Positions 8,914 through 17,464 of a DNA stretch of 64,000 nucleotides are shown piece by piece. The stretch is from assembly GCF_022213065.1 (NCBI RefSeq), contig NZ_JAKLJA010000005.1:248001-312000 (forward strand), read 5' to 3'. The position numbers and the translations under genes were made by a program. Below the pieces are notes generated by a model. It had not been told where the DNA came from. It saw only the letters and a list, made by a program, of their open reading frames with translations, and did no database searches. Source of the DNA: Paraburkholderia tagetis (GTDB lineage: Bacteria > Pseudomonadota > Gammaproteobacteria > Burkholderiales > Burkholderiaceae). Numbering within the stretch: position 1 is the stretch's first letter; each line of letters starts with the position of its first letter.

Positions 8914-10232
8914 GAAGCGAAATCCTCAGGGTGCAGCGGCGCGACCGGGCGCACCTTCTCGCCCGCGGTGACCGTGTGCACGCCTTGCAACACGACGCGC
9001 TCGCCGTCCTTCAGGCCCTGCGTGACCGTGATCGTGCGCGCGTCGTAGCGCGAGACGCTCACGCGGCGCAATTGCAGCACGTTGTCCGCGCCTTGCACGA
9101 TCCACAGCGCGGGCGCGTTGCCGTCGTGAAAGAGCGCAGTGGCGGGGATCGTGAAGGTGCCGCCGTCCGCCTGGGCGGCATTGGTGGCATTGGTGCCGTT
9201 GGTGGCACTGCTCGCGCTGGCCGCGTTCGCCATGAGCGCGACGTTCGCGGTCATGCCGAGACGCGCGTCGGCGTCCGGCTGCTCGAGCGTGAGCTTCACG
9301 CGCCAGGTCCGGCTTTGCGGGTCAGCGGCGGCGGCCAGCTCGCGCACCCTGGCCGTGTAGTGCCGGCCCGGCAGCGCGGGCAGCGTGACCTGCGCCGTGT
9401 CGCCGATGTGCAGGGCGCCAATGGCGTTCTCGGGCAGATCGCTCGCCACGTCCACATCGCCGGCCCACGCGAGCTGGTAGACGGGTTGGCCCGCCTGCAC
9501 GTTCTGGCCGGTGTCGGCGTTCTCGGCGGTGATGACGCCGGCGTGATCGGCCACGAGCTGGGTGTAGCGGCGCTGGTCCTGGGCGAGCGCGAGCTGCTGC
9601 TTTGCCTGGTCGCGCTGCGCCACGGCCGATGCGTAGGCATCCTGGGTTTGTTCGAGCTGCGCGCGAGCGATGAGGTCGGCCTGGGCCTGGGCGGTGTCGC
9701 GATCGAACTGCTGCTTCGCGAATGCGAAGCGGTGCTGAGCGGCGTCGTATTGCGCCTGCGCGCTCGCCGCATTCTTGTCGTAGTCGGCCGGGTCGAGGCG
9801 CGCGAGCACCTGGCCGGGCTTGACGGTGTCGCCAAGCCGCGCGCTGCGCTCGACGATCTTGCCGTTCACGCGAAACGAGAGCGGGGTGGTATAGCGGGCC
9901 TGCACGGTGCCGGGCCAGCTGGCTGACGGAACGTTGCCGTCGGGGTGGACGGTCATCGAGACGACCGGGCGCGGCGAGGGCGCAGTTTCCGGGGTCTTCC
10001 CGCAGGCCGCGAGGCCGGCGAGCGCGCATAGCGCGATCAATGGGGCAAATGAGGCCAACGAGGCCAACAAGGCAACCGGACTCACGAGGTGCGCCAAACC
10101 GCGCCGCAGCGCCTTTGGTGCTCGCCGGATGAACGGGATGGATTCGACGAACCCACTGGATTGACTGCGCATCCTGCTCGATGCGCCGCGACCGCGACGA
10201 TTCACATGGACCTCGACATGCCTGGAACGCAT
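8910..10232 (-). CDS. RND efflux periplasmic adaptor lipoprotein (HlyD/AcrA family)
   Basis: Membrane-fusion protein linking pump and outer-membrane channel. It has a lipobox LAAC following a long hydrophobic segment, a barrel-sandwich/biotinyl-lipoyl hybrid (SFRVNGKIVERSARLGDTVKPG region), an alanine/glutamine-rich alpha-hairpin, and beta-barrel and membrane-proximal domains. Start choice is uncertain: 10232 has AGGGG about 9 nt upstream; 10259 and 10172 are in-frame alternatives, and all give an unusually long N-region. Two nine-bp repeat tracts are embedded, one in the signal peptide (10042-10077) and one in a C-terminal linker (9178-9204). The next gene overlaps by ATGA. Confidence 0.92.
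   Translation of the reverse strand: MRSRHVEVHVNRRGRGASSRMRSQSSGFVESIPFIRRAPKALRRGLAHLVSPVALLASLASFAPLIALCALAGLAACGKTPETAPSPRPVVSMTVHPDGNVPSASWPGTVQARYTTPLSFRVNGKIVERSARLGDTVKPGQVLARLDPADYDKNAASAQAQYDAAQHRFAFAKQQFDRDTAQAQADLIARAQLEQTQDAYASAVAQRDQAKQQLALAQDQRRYTQLVADHAGVITAENADTGQNVQAGQPVYQLAWAGDVDVASDLPENAIGALHIGDTAQVTLPALPGRHYTARVRELAAAADPQSRTWRVKLTLEQPDADARLGMTANVALMANAASASSATNGTNATNAAQADGGTFTIPATALFHDGNAPALWIVQGADNVLQLRRVSVSRYDARTITVTQGLKDGERVVLQGVHTVTAGEKVRPVAPLHPEDFAS
9178..9204. repeat. 9-bp tandem repeat, 3 units, in adaptor linker
   Basis: GCATTGGTG, GCATTGGTG and CCGTTGGTG are in frame within the adaptor gene. On the minus strand they encode the Asn-Ala-Thr / Asn-Gly-Thr periodic linker. 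Confidence 0.85.
10042..10077. repeat. 9-bp tandem repeat, 4 units, in adaptor signal peptide
   Basis: GGGGCAAAT, GAGGCCAAC, GAGGCCAAC and AAGGCAACC are in frame and encode the three-residue hydrophobic periodicity (VAL-LAS-LAS-FAP) of the adaptor signal peptide on the minus strand. Confidence 0.8.
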
Positions 10233-10418
10233 GCGCGCAGGCCCCTGTGCGCCGTGCATCGTGCTGGCTGTGAGGGCAGGGTGACCGGGTCGGGCTGACT
10301 GCTGGCTTGACCGTTGGATGACCTGTTGCGCGCTTTGGCTGAGTCCGTCCGCGTGAGCTGTGCCTCGATGTTTCCTGCCTTGCGCGGCGGCCGGTCTCAG
10401 ATGATTTGATGAATTTTA

Positions 10419-10432
10419 ATACAACCTTGTAT
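10419..10432. promoter_or_regulatory. Palindromic operator candidate between the TetR gene and efflux operon
   Basis: ATACAACCTTGTAT has six-bp palindromic arms (ATACAA / TTGTAT) around CC, in the AT-rich divergent intergenic region. It lies about 90 bp upstream of the tetR-type start and about 190 bp upstream of the adaptor start. TetR-family repressors usually bind such a site beside their own gene. The assignment to this repressor is inferred from position. Confidence 0.55.
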
Positions 10433-10522
10433 CTGAATACACGATTGAATCAGAGGAATCATTCAGTGCTAGACTCGCGCTACTATCGCGCTGTCCAACT
10501 TTCTGTCCGTTCGCCTTACGCC

Positions 10523-11155
10523 ATGACGCGCCAACCCGCCAAGCGCACCCGACTCACCCGCGAGCAAAGCCGCGACCAGACGCGCGGGCGCCTGCTCGAT
10601 GCCGCGCAGGCCATGTTCATGCGTAAAGGGTTCGTGGGCGCGAGCGTGGAAGACATCGCTCAGGCGGCGGGCTATACGCGCGGGGCGTTCTATTCGAACT
10701 TCCGCAGCAAGTCGGAGTTGCTGGTGGAATTGCTGCGCCGCGATCACGAGGCGATGCAAGCCGACCTGCGCGCGATTTTTGCCGAGGACATGTCGCGCGA
10801 GGACATGGAAGCGCGCGTACTCACGTACTACAGCCGTCTGCCGCAGGACAACAAGGCGTTCTTGCTGTGGGTCGAGGCCAAGCTGCTCGCGGCGCGCGAC
10901 GCGCGCTTTCGCACGCGCTTTAACGCGTTCATGAAGGACAAGCGCGATCAACTGGCCGCTTATATCGAGGAATTCTCGGCGCGCGTGGGCACGCCGCTCA
11001 CGCTTGCGCCCGAGCTTCTCGCGATCGGGCTGATCGGCTTGTGCGACGGCGTGCAGTTTCTTGCCGCGGCGGATCCGCAGCACGTCACGCCGCCGGTTAT
11101 CGCGGAAGTGCTTGGCCGCTTCTTTGCGCGCGTGGCGTTCGGGCGCGACGCCTGA
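10523..11155 (+). CDS. TetR/AcrR family transcriptional regulator
   Basis: A 210-residue protein with an N-terminal helix-turn-helix (GASVEDIAQAAGYTRGAFY, about residues 35-55) and a C-terminal ligand-binding domain. The start at 10523 places the HTH at the usual distance from the N-terminus; the frame is open further upstream but that segment has no homology-like features. The gene is divergent from the RND efflux operon, so it most likely represses that operon and itself until a ligand binds. Confidence 0.92.
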   Translation: MTRQPAKRTRLTREQSRDQTRGRLLDAAQAMFMRKGFVGASVEDIAQAAGYTRGAFYSNFRSKSELLVELLRRDHEAMQADLRAIFAEDMSREDMEARVLTYYSRLPQDNKAFLLWVEAKLLAARDARFRTRFNAFMKDKRDQLAAYIEEFSARVGTPLTLAPELLAIGLIGLCDGVQFLAAADPQHVTPPVIAEVLGRFFARVAFGRDA

Positions 11156-11174
11156 CCCGTGCGCGCAACGGGCC

Positions 11175-11405
11175 TCAGATGCTGAGGCCAGGGCCGTAGT
11201 TGCTGCCGATCAACCGCGTGACCGAGGCCACGTCGCGATAGTCCTGCTCGGGCAGGCCGTCGAGGATCGCGAGCACCTCGTTGCTCGCACCGGCGGCGCG
11301 GGCGGCCTCCACGAGTTCGTCCTTGTTGGCGGGCCAGCGCACTTCATGCAGCACGTCGGTGAACTGGAGATCGATCGGCTCTTCGGGGATGGGCGTGGCG
11401 GACAT
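11175..11405 (-). CDS. DUF2795 domain protein
   Basis: A 76-residue cytoplasmic protein with the DUF2795 pattern: a hydrophobic DVL segment, WPANKDELVEAARAAGA, and LDGLPEQDY near the C-terminus. Function unknown; members are small stand-alone helical proteins widespread in actinobacteria and proteobacteria. The start at 11405 was chosen because the upstream part of the frame is basic and unlike the family. It converges with the tetR-type gene, separated by about 20 bp. Confidence 0.8.
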   Translation of the reverse strand: MSATPIPEEPIDLQFTDVLHEVRWPANKDELVEAARAAGASNEVLAILDGLPEQDYRDVASVTRLIGSNYGPGLSI

Positions 11406-11573
11406 GCGTCGGATCCTTGGTTTGCGCGGCAGGGCGTCGCGAATCAAGCATACACAATCCTTGAGGCGCCCTGCCTGTGGATGTGCGCGGGCGACAACGT
11501 AGCTAACGAGATGACGATACGCGTGGACCACCGCGCGCCACGGCGCGTCGCTGTGTACGCCGGGCCGCGGCGT

Positions 11574-11843
11574 TCAGGTTTGCTGATGCAGCACCGGGGT
11601 CAGCACCTGGTCCAGTCGGTGAGATTTCGGCAGGGTCAGGTATTGCCAATGCTGAATGCCCGTTGCGGTGACAGGGACGTCGGGCGCCGGCGGCGCTACG
11701 GGTGCGTCATCCATCTGCGAGCGCACGACCGGTGCATAGACAGGGGCGCTCGCTCGGTCGACCTGGGCGTCCTGGGTGCGCACGGGTGCGGCAAAGCACG
11801 AGGCAGATAACAGCACAGTGGTCATCAGTGTCGAGGTTTTCAT
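11574..11843 (-). CDS. Small exported protein of unknown function
   Basis: An 89-residue protein with a strong ribosome-binding site (GGAGGT, 7 nt before the ATG at 11843) and a signal peptide ending near SCFAAPV. The mature part is rich in Pro, Val and Asp with no domain I recognise. It ends in LHQQT. Codon use matches the surroundings. Probably periplasmic. Confidence 0.65.
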   Translation of the reverse strand: MKTSTLMTTVLLSASCFAAPVRTQDAQVDRASAPVYAPVVRSQMDDAPVAPPAPDVPVTATGIQHWQYLTLPKSHRLDQVLTPVLHQQT

Positions 11844-12256
11844 CGCTCGACCTCCTTTCCTCATGCGGCCCATAGGTCGCAGCAAGTGCCATGCCGCGAC
11901 AATCCCGCTGACCGGCGCGGCAGGGCGGCCACGATTCGGGAGCAAGCCTCACGGCGAGCCCGGGAGCGGCGTGGCGCGCCACTGTGTGTGCGATGAGACT
12001 GCGAACGGCGAGCGGGGAGATTTCGCCCGCTGGTGCACACTCAAGCGGTGGTCTCATAATGGCAGCAAATGTGCCAGCACGTCTCGAACGATCGTGCTTT
12101 TTTAGGGTGCGCGGATGTGGTCATAGACGTTGCAACAGACGTTGCCACGGCCGTTGTCGCCGCGCTCCGCCCCCCTTTTGCATACCCACATTGGTCATGC
12201 GAGCGCGTCGTGCCACGGCGCGGCGGGTCGCTCGTCTTTCGAGGAAGGCGCGCGCG
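11844..12256. other. Intergenic region downstream of the ClC gene
   Basis: Between the end of the ClC channel gene (minus strand) and the start of the small exported protein gene there is no credible coding frame. It carries the promoter of the small gene and a 12-bp tandem repeat at 12126-12161. Confidence 0.5.
12126..12161. repeat. 12-bp tandem repeat, 3 units
   Basis: GACGTTGCAACA, GACGTTGCCACG and GCCGTTGTCGCC are adjacent, about 95 bp beyond the ClC stop codon in a non-coding region. Confidence 0.75.
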
Positions 12257-14002
12257 TCAGCGCTCCGGCGTCATGCGCTGATACGCGTCGAGCAGCGACG
12301 TCTTGTAGACCACGCCTGCAAGCATGGGATGCTGCGCGCTTTCGATCACGGGCAGGCGCTCGCCCTGGAACGACATGAAGTGCTGCAGGGCCACCGCGAG
12401 CGGCATGTCGGGCGTGAGCACGTCGAACGAAGGCTTGATGTAGTCGCTCGCGTGCCTGTTCGAGGTATCGCGCTTTTCCAGCAGGTCGTTCGTGATATCG
12501 GCGAGCGCGACCGCGCCGAGAAAGCGGCTGTTATCGTCGGTCACGTAGAGATACTTCACCGGATATTCGAGGAACACGCGTGTCATCTCCTGCACGGTGG
12601 CGTCGCCGCGCACCACGGTGTCGGCGGGGCGAATCAGTTCGCGCATCTGCGTGGCGCGCAGGCGCAGGCGCTCGGCTTCCTCGCGATTGCGGTGCAGCGT
12701 GATTTCGTACATCGACTTCTTGCCCGTGGCGCGCGCGACGAAGTACGCGACGACGCACGAGACCATCAGCGGCAGCACCACCTGATAGCTGAGCGTCATT
12801 TCGAAGATCATCAGGATCGCCATGAGCGGCGCCTGGGTCGCGCCCGCGAGGAACGCACCCATGCCGACCATCGCATACGCATATGGCGCGGAGGCGTGCG
12901 GCCAGAGCGCGTGCATGCCCTGGCCGAACAGGCAGCCGAACACGGCGCCCATGAAGAGCGTCGGCGTAAAGACACCGCCCACGGCGCCCGAGCCCACGGT
13001 CGCCGCGGTCGCGACGAGCTTGAACACGAGCACCGTGGCGAGCGCGGTCCACGTCCACGGCGAATGCAGCAGCGAGTTCACGACGCTATAGCCGTTGCCC
13101 CAGACCTCGGGCGTCCAGATCGACAGCACGCCGCAGACGAAGCCGCCCAGCGCGAGCTTCGCGGGCAGCGGCAGCTTCAGGCGGCCGAAGCCGGCCTTCG
13201 TCACGTCGAGCAGCGAGAGAAAGCGCGGCGCGAGCACCCCGCACAAGAGACCGAGCGCCACGAAGAGCAGCACTTCGACGCCCGTGACCGGCGGAAACAC
13301 CGGCATTTCGTAAGGCGGCTTGTAGCCCGCGAATTCGCGCATCGTGATGTTCGCCACCACCGAGGACACGACGATGGGCCCGAAGCTCTCCATCACGATC
13401 GCGCCGAGCACAATCTCGGTCACGAAAAAGGCGCCCGCGATGGGCGCGTTATAGGCCGAGGTAATACCGGCGGCCGCGCCGCACGCCACGAGCAGGCGCA
13501 GGCGCTGCGGATCGAAGTGGACCCAGCGGCCGATCAGCGAGGCGGCCAGCGCGGCGAGCTGCACCATCGAGCCTTCGCGGCCGATCGAGCCGCCGCTCGC
13601 AATGGTGAAAAGCGAGGAGACGCTGCGCCAGATGCTTTTGCCGACGGGCATCACGCCGTCGCCGATCGCCACGGCTTCTATGTAGTCGGTGTGCATCGGC
13701 TTGCCACCGCCGCCGGGCGCGCTGCTGCGCCTCGCGATCAGCAGGCAGCCGCCCGCCACGAAACCGCCCGCTGCCGGCAGCCAGATGCGCGTGTGCCAGG
13801 GCAGGCTGCGCGCCATCGCCACGAAGCTGCCCTCGTGGCCCGTGAAGAGGATCTGCAGATGCGCGATACCCTCGCGAAACAGCACGGTCGCGAACGCGCC
13901 GGCTATCCCAACGATGACCGACCAGATCAGCATCGTGTGGGCGTCGGAGAGGCGAAAGAGTTCGCGGGCGCGGGTGCGCAGTTTCAGCAGGAATGACAGC
14001 AC
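12257..14002 (-). CDS. ClC family chloride channel/transporter with C-terminal CBS pair
   Basis: Membrane anion channel or H+/Cl- antiporter of 581 residues. The ClC core has about ten or more hydrophobic helices and the selectivity-filter motif GGSIGREGS at residues 137-145, with the gating Glu143. A second conserved stretch follows near GAVGGVFTPTLFMGA. The last about 130 residues form two CBS domains (VQEMTRVFLEYPVKYLYVTD and the later EGERLPVIE-type segment), which bind adenine nucleotides in homologues. The gene stands alone. A role in acid resistance or ion balance is inferred from the family. Confidence 0.93.
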   Translation of the reverse strand: MLSFLLKLRTRARELFRLSDAHTMLIWSVIVGIAGAFATVLFREGIAHLQILFTGHEGSFVAMARSLPWHTRIWLPAAGGFVAGGCLLIARRSSAPGGGGKPMHTDYIEAVAIGDGVMPVGKSIWRSVSSLFTIASGGSIGREGSMVQLAALAASLIGRWVHFDPQRLRLLVACGAAAGITSAYNAPIAGAFFVTEIVLGAIVMESFGPIVVSSVVANITMREFAGYKPPYEMPVFPPVTGVEVLLFVALGLLCGVLAPRFLSLLDVTKAGFGRLKLPLPAKLALGGFVCGVLSIWTPEVWGNGYSVVNSLLHSPWTWTALATVLVFKLVATAATVGSGAVGGVFTPTLFMGAVFGCLFGQGMHALWPHASAPYAYAMVGMGAFLAGATQAPLMAILMIFEMTLSYQVVLPLMVSCVVAYFVARATGKKSMYEITLHRNREEAERLRLRATQMRELIRPADTVVRGDATVQEMTRVFLEYPVKYLYVTDDNSRFLGAVALADITNDLLEKRDTSNRHASDYIKPSFDVLTPDMPLAVALQHFMSFQGERLPVIESAQHPMLAGVVYKTSLLDAYQRMTPER

Positions 14003-14049
14003 GGCGGTTGGGTGGTTGGGTGTTTTTCTGGTTGGGGAATGCCGCGAGT

Positions 14050-14784
14050 CTACCGGGCGGCGCGATCGAGTTCAGGGTAGTGGCGGAAGATACCGGTCTC
14101 GTTGAACGGCAGCCGCCGCTCCGAGTCGAGATACGCCGCGATGTGCGGACGCGCGGCCACGGCATCGTGCAGCGCGACGACATGCGGATAATGGTCCGCC
14201 AGATGCTTCGTCGCTTTCGGGAACGCGTAGCGCAGCCCCGCGACGACCTGAAACATCGACAGGTCCACATAGCTGAGCGTCTTGCCGACCATGTGCTGAG
14301 GCCCGTCCGGGTTCTGCGCGAGCACGCGCTCGAAGTAGCTCATGAATTTCGGTATGCGATGCGCGATGAAGTCCTTCGCGCGCGCTTTCGCCTCGTCTTT
14401 CTGATCCTCGTAGTAGAGGCCGCTCGCGATCGGATGATGCGTGTCGTGCACCTCGGTCACGAAATCGGCGATCGTGAGTTGCAGGCCATTCGCGACCAGG
14501 CGCAGCGCCTCGTCTCGCGGCGCGAGCTTCAGCTTCGGGCCGAGATAGAACAGGATGTTCGCGACGTGCGGCACGATCAGATCGCCGTCCTTGAGAAACG
14601 GCGGCGCAAAAGGCGGATACGGGCCGTCGCTCTCGAGTTCGGCCATCATCGCGCTCATGCCCTGGCCGTCTTCTTTCGCGCCGCGCGCCACATCCACATA
14701 GGGCGCGCGCGCTTCCTCCAGCGCGAGCCGCACGAATTCGCCCCGGCCTTGCAGGCCGTCCCAGTAATACAGTTCATATGCCAT
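14050..14784 (-). CDS. Glutathione S-transferase family protein
   Basis: A 244-residue cytosolic protein. The N-terminal thioredoxin-like domain starts ELYYWDGLQGRGEFVRLALEE, with Tyr near the catalytic position typical of sigma/alpha-type enzymes, and a DLIVPHVANILFYLG segment corresponds to the glutathione-binding region. The C-terminal helical domain contains LSYVDLSMFQVV, the usual N-capping Asp motif. Start 14784 was chosen over the longer frame because homology begins at MAYELYY. Substrate unknown. Confidence 0.9.
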   Translation of the reverse strand: MAYELYYWDGLQGRGEFVRLALEEARAPYVDVARGAKEDGQGMSAMMAELESDGPYPPFAPPFLKDGDLIVPHVANILFYLGPKLKLAPRDEALRLVANGLQLTIADFVTEVHDTHHPIASGLYYEDQKDEAKARAKDFIAHRIPKFMSYFERVLAQNPDGPQHMVGKTLSYVDLSMFQVVAGLRYAFPKATKHLADHYPHVVALHDAVAARPHIAAYLDSERRLPFNETGIFRHYPELDRAAR

Positions 14785-14929
14785 CGGTCGTCTCCATTTC
14801 AGGATTGCCACGACGGCCGCTCGCGCGAGACGAGCGGCATGGGACGACAGTATGGCGCGCAATGGCACGAAGCGGCGCGGCGCTCGCCTGCGTTTCACTG
14901 GGTGCAATTGCGCACTGCGATAGCCCCGG

Positions 14930-14964
14930 CGAAAAAACGCAAAAAGCCCCGCCGTGGGCGGGGC
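14930..14964 (-). terminator. Rho-independent terminator of the yeiH-type gene
   Basis: GCCCCGCC (14946-14953), loop GTG, GGCGGGGC (14957-14964) is followed, reading on the minus strand, by TTTTTGCGTTTTTT. It ends transcription of the gene whose stop codon is at 15085. Confidence 0.85.
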
Positions 14965-15012
14965 AAGCGGCCGGCAAAGCCGGGGCGCGGTCTCTCAACT
15001 GAGGGAAAGCCG

Positions 15013-15072
15013 TGTGGTCGTCCCTCTGGTAGTCCCTTTGGTAGACCGTGCGGCAGTCGCTGCGGCAAGTCC
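15013..15072. repeat. 12-bp tandem repeat, 5 degenerate units
   Basis: Units resembling TSTGGTAGTCCC (for example TCTGGTAGTCCC, TTTGGTAGACCG, TGCGGCAGTCGC) lie in the 3' untranslated region between the yeiH stop codon and its terminator. Confidence 0.8.
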
Positions 15073-15084
15073 GGCAGTGCCAGG

Positions 15085-16161
15085 TCATCCGAAGAATCGC
15101 TCCACCGCCCAGGTGATCGCAAGGCCTCCGCCGATCAGCCAGACATAGACGATCAAGCCGGTGGTCAGGGCGCGCGGGCCGGCCTGGCGGATCTGCGAGA
15201 CGCGCGTCTCGATGCCGAGCGCCGTCATCGCCATGGTGAGCGCGAAGGTGTCGAGCAGGTTGAGCGTCTGGGTGGTCGAATCGGGCAGCACGTGCAGCGA
15301 GTTCACCACGACGAGCGCGAGAAAGCCGAGTGCGAACCAGGGTACGGCGAGCTTGCGCGCGCCTTGCTGCCCCGCGCTGGCGCCGCGCGCCGAGCGGTTC
15401 AGCCACACGCCGAGCGCGAGCAGCACCGGCACGAGCAGCATCACGCGAGTCATCTTCACGATGGTGGCGATATGCGTCGCTTCGGGGCTCACGTTGCTCG
15501 CCGCGCCCACGACCTGCGCGACCTCGTGGATCGTGCCGCCGAAGAAGAGCCCGGCGCCCACCGTGTCGAGATGCAGCCAGCCGGCGCGATAGAGCAACGG
15601 GTAGAGGAACATCGAGAGCGTACCGAACAGCACCACGCTGCCCACCGCCATGGCGCTCTTGTGCGGCTTCGATTGCAGCGTGGATTCGAAGGCGAGCACG
15701 GCGGCAGCGCCGCAGATCGCGCTGCCAGCCGCGGTGAGAATGGCCGTGTCGCGGTCGAGCTTCATGAGCTTCATGCCGGCCCAGGTGCCGATCGCAAGCG
15801 TGCTCACGACGATCACCGCCGACTCCACGAGGCCCGGCAGACCCACCTGGGCGATCTCCTGGAGGCTCACGCGCAGCCCAAAGAACGCCACCGCGATGCG
15901 CAGCAGCTTGCGCGCCGAAAAATTGACGCCGGCGGCCCAGCTTTCGGGCATGCCATGGCGCAGCGCGTTGCCGTAGATCGCCCCGCCGACGATGCCGACA
16001 ATCAGCGGGCTCAGGCCGAGACCGGCAATGGCGGGCAGGGCCGCGATGCGCGTGACGGCGGCGGCGAAGAGCGCGACGAACAGCACGCCATTCAGTTGGC
16101 CATAAAGCTGGCCGCGCGCGGCGGACGATGCAGAGGCCAGGGAAGTCGACGGTGTGGACAT
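15085..16161 (-). CDS. yeiH: YeiH family putative sulfate exporter (UPF0324 membrane protein)
   Basis: A 358-residue membrane protein with about ten hydrophobic helices. Family hallmarks include LGLSPLIVGIVGGAIYGN, ARKLLRIAVAFFGLR, AGSAICGAAAV and GGTIHEVAQVVGA. The family is annotated as sulfate exporters on limited evidence. It is divergent from a LysR regulator, the arrangement seen for yeiH/yeiE in enterobacteria, so the regulator likely controls it. A terminator and a repeat tract lie downstream. Confidence 0.92.
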   Translation of the reverse strand: MSTPSTSLASASSAARGQLYGQLNGVLFVALFAAAVTRIAALPAIAGLGLSPLIVGIVGGAIYGNALRHGMPESWAAGVNFSARKLLRIAVAFFGLRVSLQEIAQVGLPGLVESAVIVVSTLAIGTWAGMKLMKLDRDTAILTAAGSAICGAAAVLAFESTLQSKPHKSAMAVGSVVLFGTLSMFLYPLLYRAGWLHLDTVGAGLFFGGTIHEVAQVVGAASNVSPEATHIATIVKMTRVMLLVPVLLALGVWLNRSARGASAGQQGARKLAVPWFALGFLALVVVNSLHVLPDSTTQTLNLLDTFALTMAMTALGIETRVSQIRQAGPRALTTGLIVYVWLIGGGLAITWAVERFFG

Positions 16162-16200
16162 GGTTGTGGCAGCAAATCTGTCTGTCTGACGAATGTGCCA

Positions 16201-16222
16201 ATCCTAAATTAGATATAAGGAT
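16201..16222. promoter_or_regulatory. Possible LysR operator between yeiH and its regulator
   Basis: An AT-rich inverted repeat ATCCT-N12-AGGAT lies in the 116-bp divergent intergenic region, about 55 bp from the LysR start. LysR regulators commonly bind AT-rich dyads there. The assignment is positional. Confidence 0.4.
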
Positions 16223-16277
16223 ATGAAAAATCGTCATTTGCGACGTAAAATATAGGTCAACCCGATAGTTTGATGCG

Positions 16278-17285
16278 ATGACCCCGGAACAACTGATAAC
16301 CTTCGCCGCCGTTGCAGAGCACCTGAACATCAGCCGAGCGGCGCTCGCGTTGCATTTGTCGCAGCCTGCCGTATCAGGGCAATTGCGGCTGTTGCAGGAG
16401 GAATTTGGCGAGCCGCTTTATCTGCGCGACGGGCGCGGCGTGCGTCTCACGCCCACCGGCGAGCAGCTCGCGGCCTACGCCGCGCGCCTGCGCGACACCT
16501 GGCGCGATGCGCTGGCGTTTCGCGACGCGCTGCGCGGGCTCGAGCGCGGCACGTTGCGCATCGGCGCGAGCACGACGCCCGCGAGCTACCGCCTGCCGTA
16601 TCTCGTGGCGGCGTTTCATCGGCGCTATCCGGAGGTGAAGCTCGAAACGGCGAGCGGCAATACGACCGACATGGTCGCCATGCTTGGCGAGCTCGATATC
16701 GCACTGATCGAGGGGCCGGTGGGAGAGCAGTTGCCCGCCGATTGCGCCGTGCACCCGTGGCACGAGGACGAGATCGTGGCGATCGCGCCGCGTGGCCACG
16801 CGCTGGCCGCTCAGGCTGCGAGCGCGGGGGAGAAGAAGGGGCGCGGCGGACCCAAACACGCCAACGCGGGACCGCTGAGCAGCGAGCTGAGCGTCTTTGC
16901 AGGGCTGCCGCTCGTGCTGCGCGAGGACGGCTCGGGCGTGCGCCAGGTAGTGGAGCGCGCATTCGCGCGCGCCGCCGTGCCGATGCGCGTTGCGCTTGAG
17001 ATCGCCGGTGTGGAGGGCGTCAAGGAAGCGGTGCGGGCCGGCATGGGCATCGGCTTCGTTTCGGCCATGTCGATGCGCCACGAGGACGACGCACTCCAGC
17101 AGGTCCGCATCCGGCCGGAGCCGCTGGTGCGGCGTTTTTCGATCATCGTACCGCACGCGGGCGCGGCTTCGCGGGTCACCCAGCGCTTTCTCGAGCTGTG
17201 TCTGCTCGACGCGCCGGACGCGGGGTCCGTCGGACTCAATGGCGGCGGGAGTGGGGGTACAAGCGGCACGCGGTTCCCGCCGTGA
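16278..17285 (+). CDS. LysR family transcriptional regulator (YeiE/CysB-like group)
   Basis: A 335-residue regulator with an N-terminal winged HTH (ITFAAVAEHLNISRAALALHLSQPAVSGQLRLLQ, residues 6-40) and a two-lobed effector domain. Between about residues 175 and 205 a Gly/Lys-rich insert (EKKGRGGPKHAN) interrupts the effector domain, and the C-terminus is Gly/Ser-rich. It is divergent from the yeiH-type exporter, its probable target. A terminator follows at 17360. Confidence 0.92.
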   Translation: MTPEQLITFAAVAEHLNISRAALALHLSQPAVSGQLRLLQEEFGEPLYLRDGRGVRLTPTGEQLAAYAARLRDTWRDALAFRDALRGLERGTLRIGASTTPASYRLPYLVAAFHRRYPEVKLETASGNTTDMVAMLGELDIALIEGPVGEQLPADCAVHPWHEDEIVAIAPRGHALAAQAASAGEKKGRGGPKHANAGPLSSELSVFAGLPLVLREDGSGVRQVVERAFARAAVPMRVALEIAGVEGVKEAVRAGMGIGFVSAMSMRHEDDALQQVRIRPEPLVRRFSIIVPHAGAASRVTQRFLELCLLDAPDAGSVGLNGGGSGGTSGTRFPP

Positions 17286-17359
17286 GTTCGCTGCGGCCTT
17301 TAGGGGATTTCCATGATGGCGCCGCACGCAGTCTCGGCGCACTATCCGCCCATCAACCG

Positions 17360-17380
17360 AAGCGCCCAGGCGCTTTTTTT
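17360..17380 (+). terminator. Rho-independent terminator of the LysR gene
   Basis: AAGCGC, loop CCAG, GCGCTT followed by TTTTT (17376-17380). Short but with a clear T-run. Confidence 0.75.
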
Positions 17381-17389
17381 CGGCACTGA

Positions 17390-17407
17390 TTTGGAACCGG
17401 TTCCAAA
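17390..17407. promoter_or_regulatory. Perfect 18-bp LacI-type operator upstream of kguE (PtxS-like site)
   Basis: TTTGGAACCGGTTCCAAA is a perfect palindrome 57 bp upstream of kguE. Its AACCGGTT core is the same as in the Pseudomonas PtxS operator TGAAACCGGTTTCA. The LacI-family gene closing this operon is the likely ligand-responsive repressor; 2-ketogluconate is the known effector of PtxS. Confidence 0.85.
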
Positions 17408-17464
17408 AGTGTTGTTCCACGGATTCGGCGCAGCAGGAACAGGGCAGGCAACAGGAAGAAAACG

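Noticed and set aside
6964..9048. Long open frame on the plus strand opposite the RND pump (about 690 codons)
   Set aside because: Highly basic, repetitive His/Glu/Arg composition, no recognisable domain, antisense to a complete pump gene.
11984..16212. Two long plus-strand frames opposite the ClC, GST and YeiH genes
   Set aside because: Arg/His/Glu-rich low-complexity shadows of three well-supported minus-strand genes.
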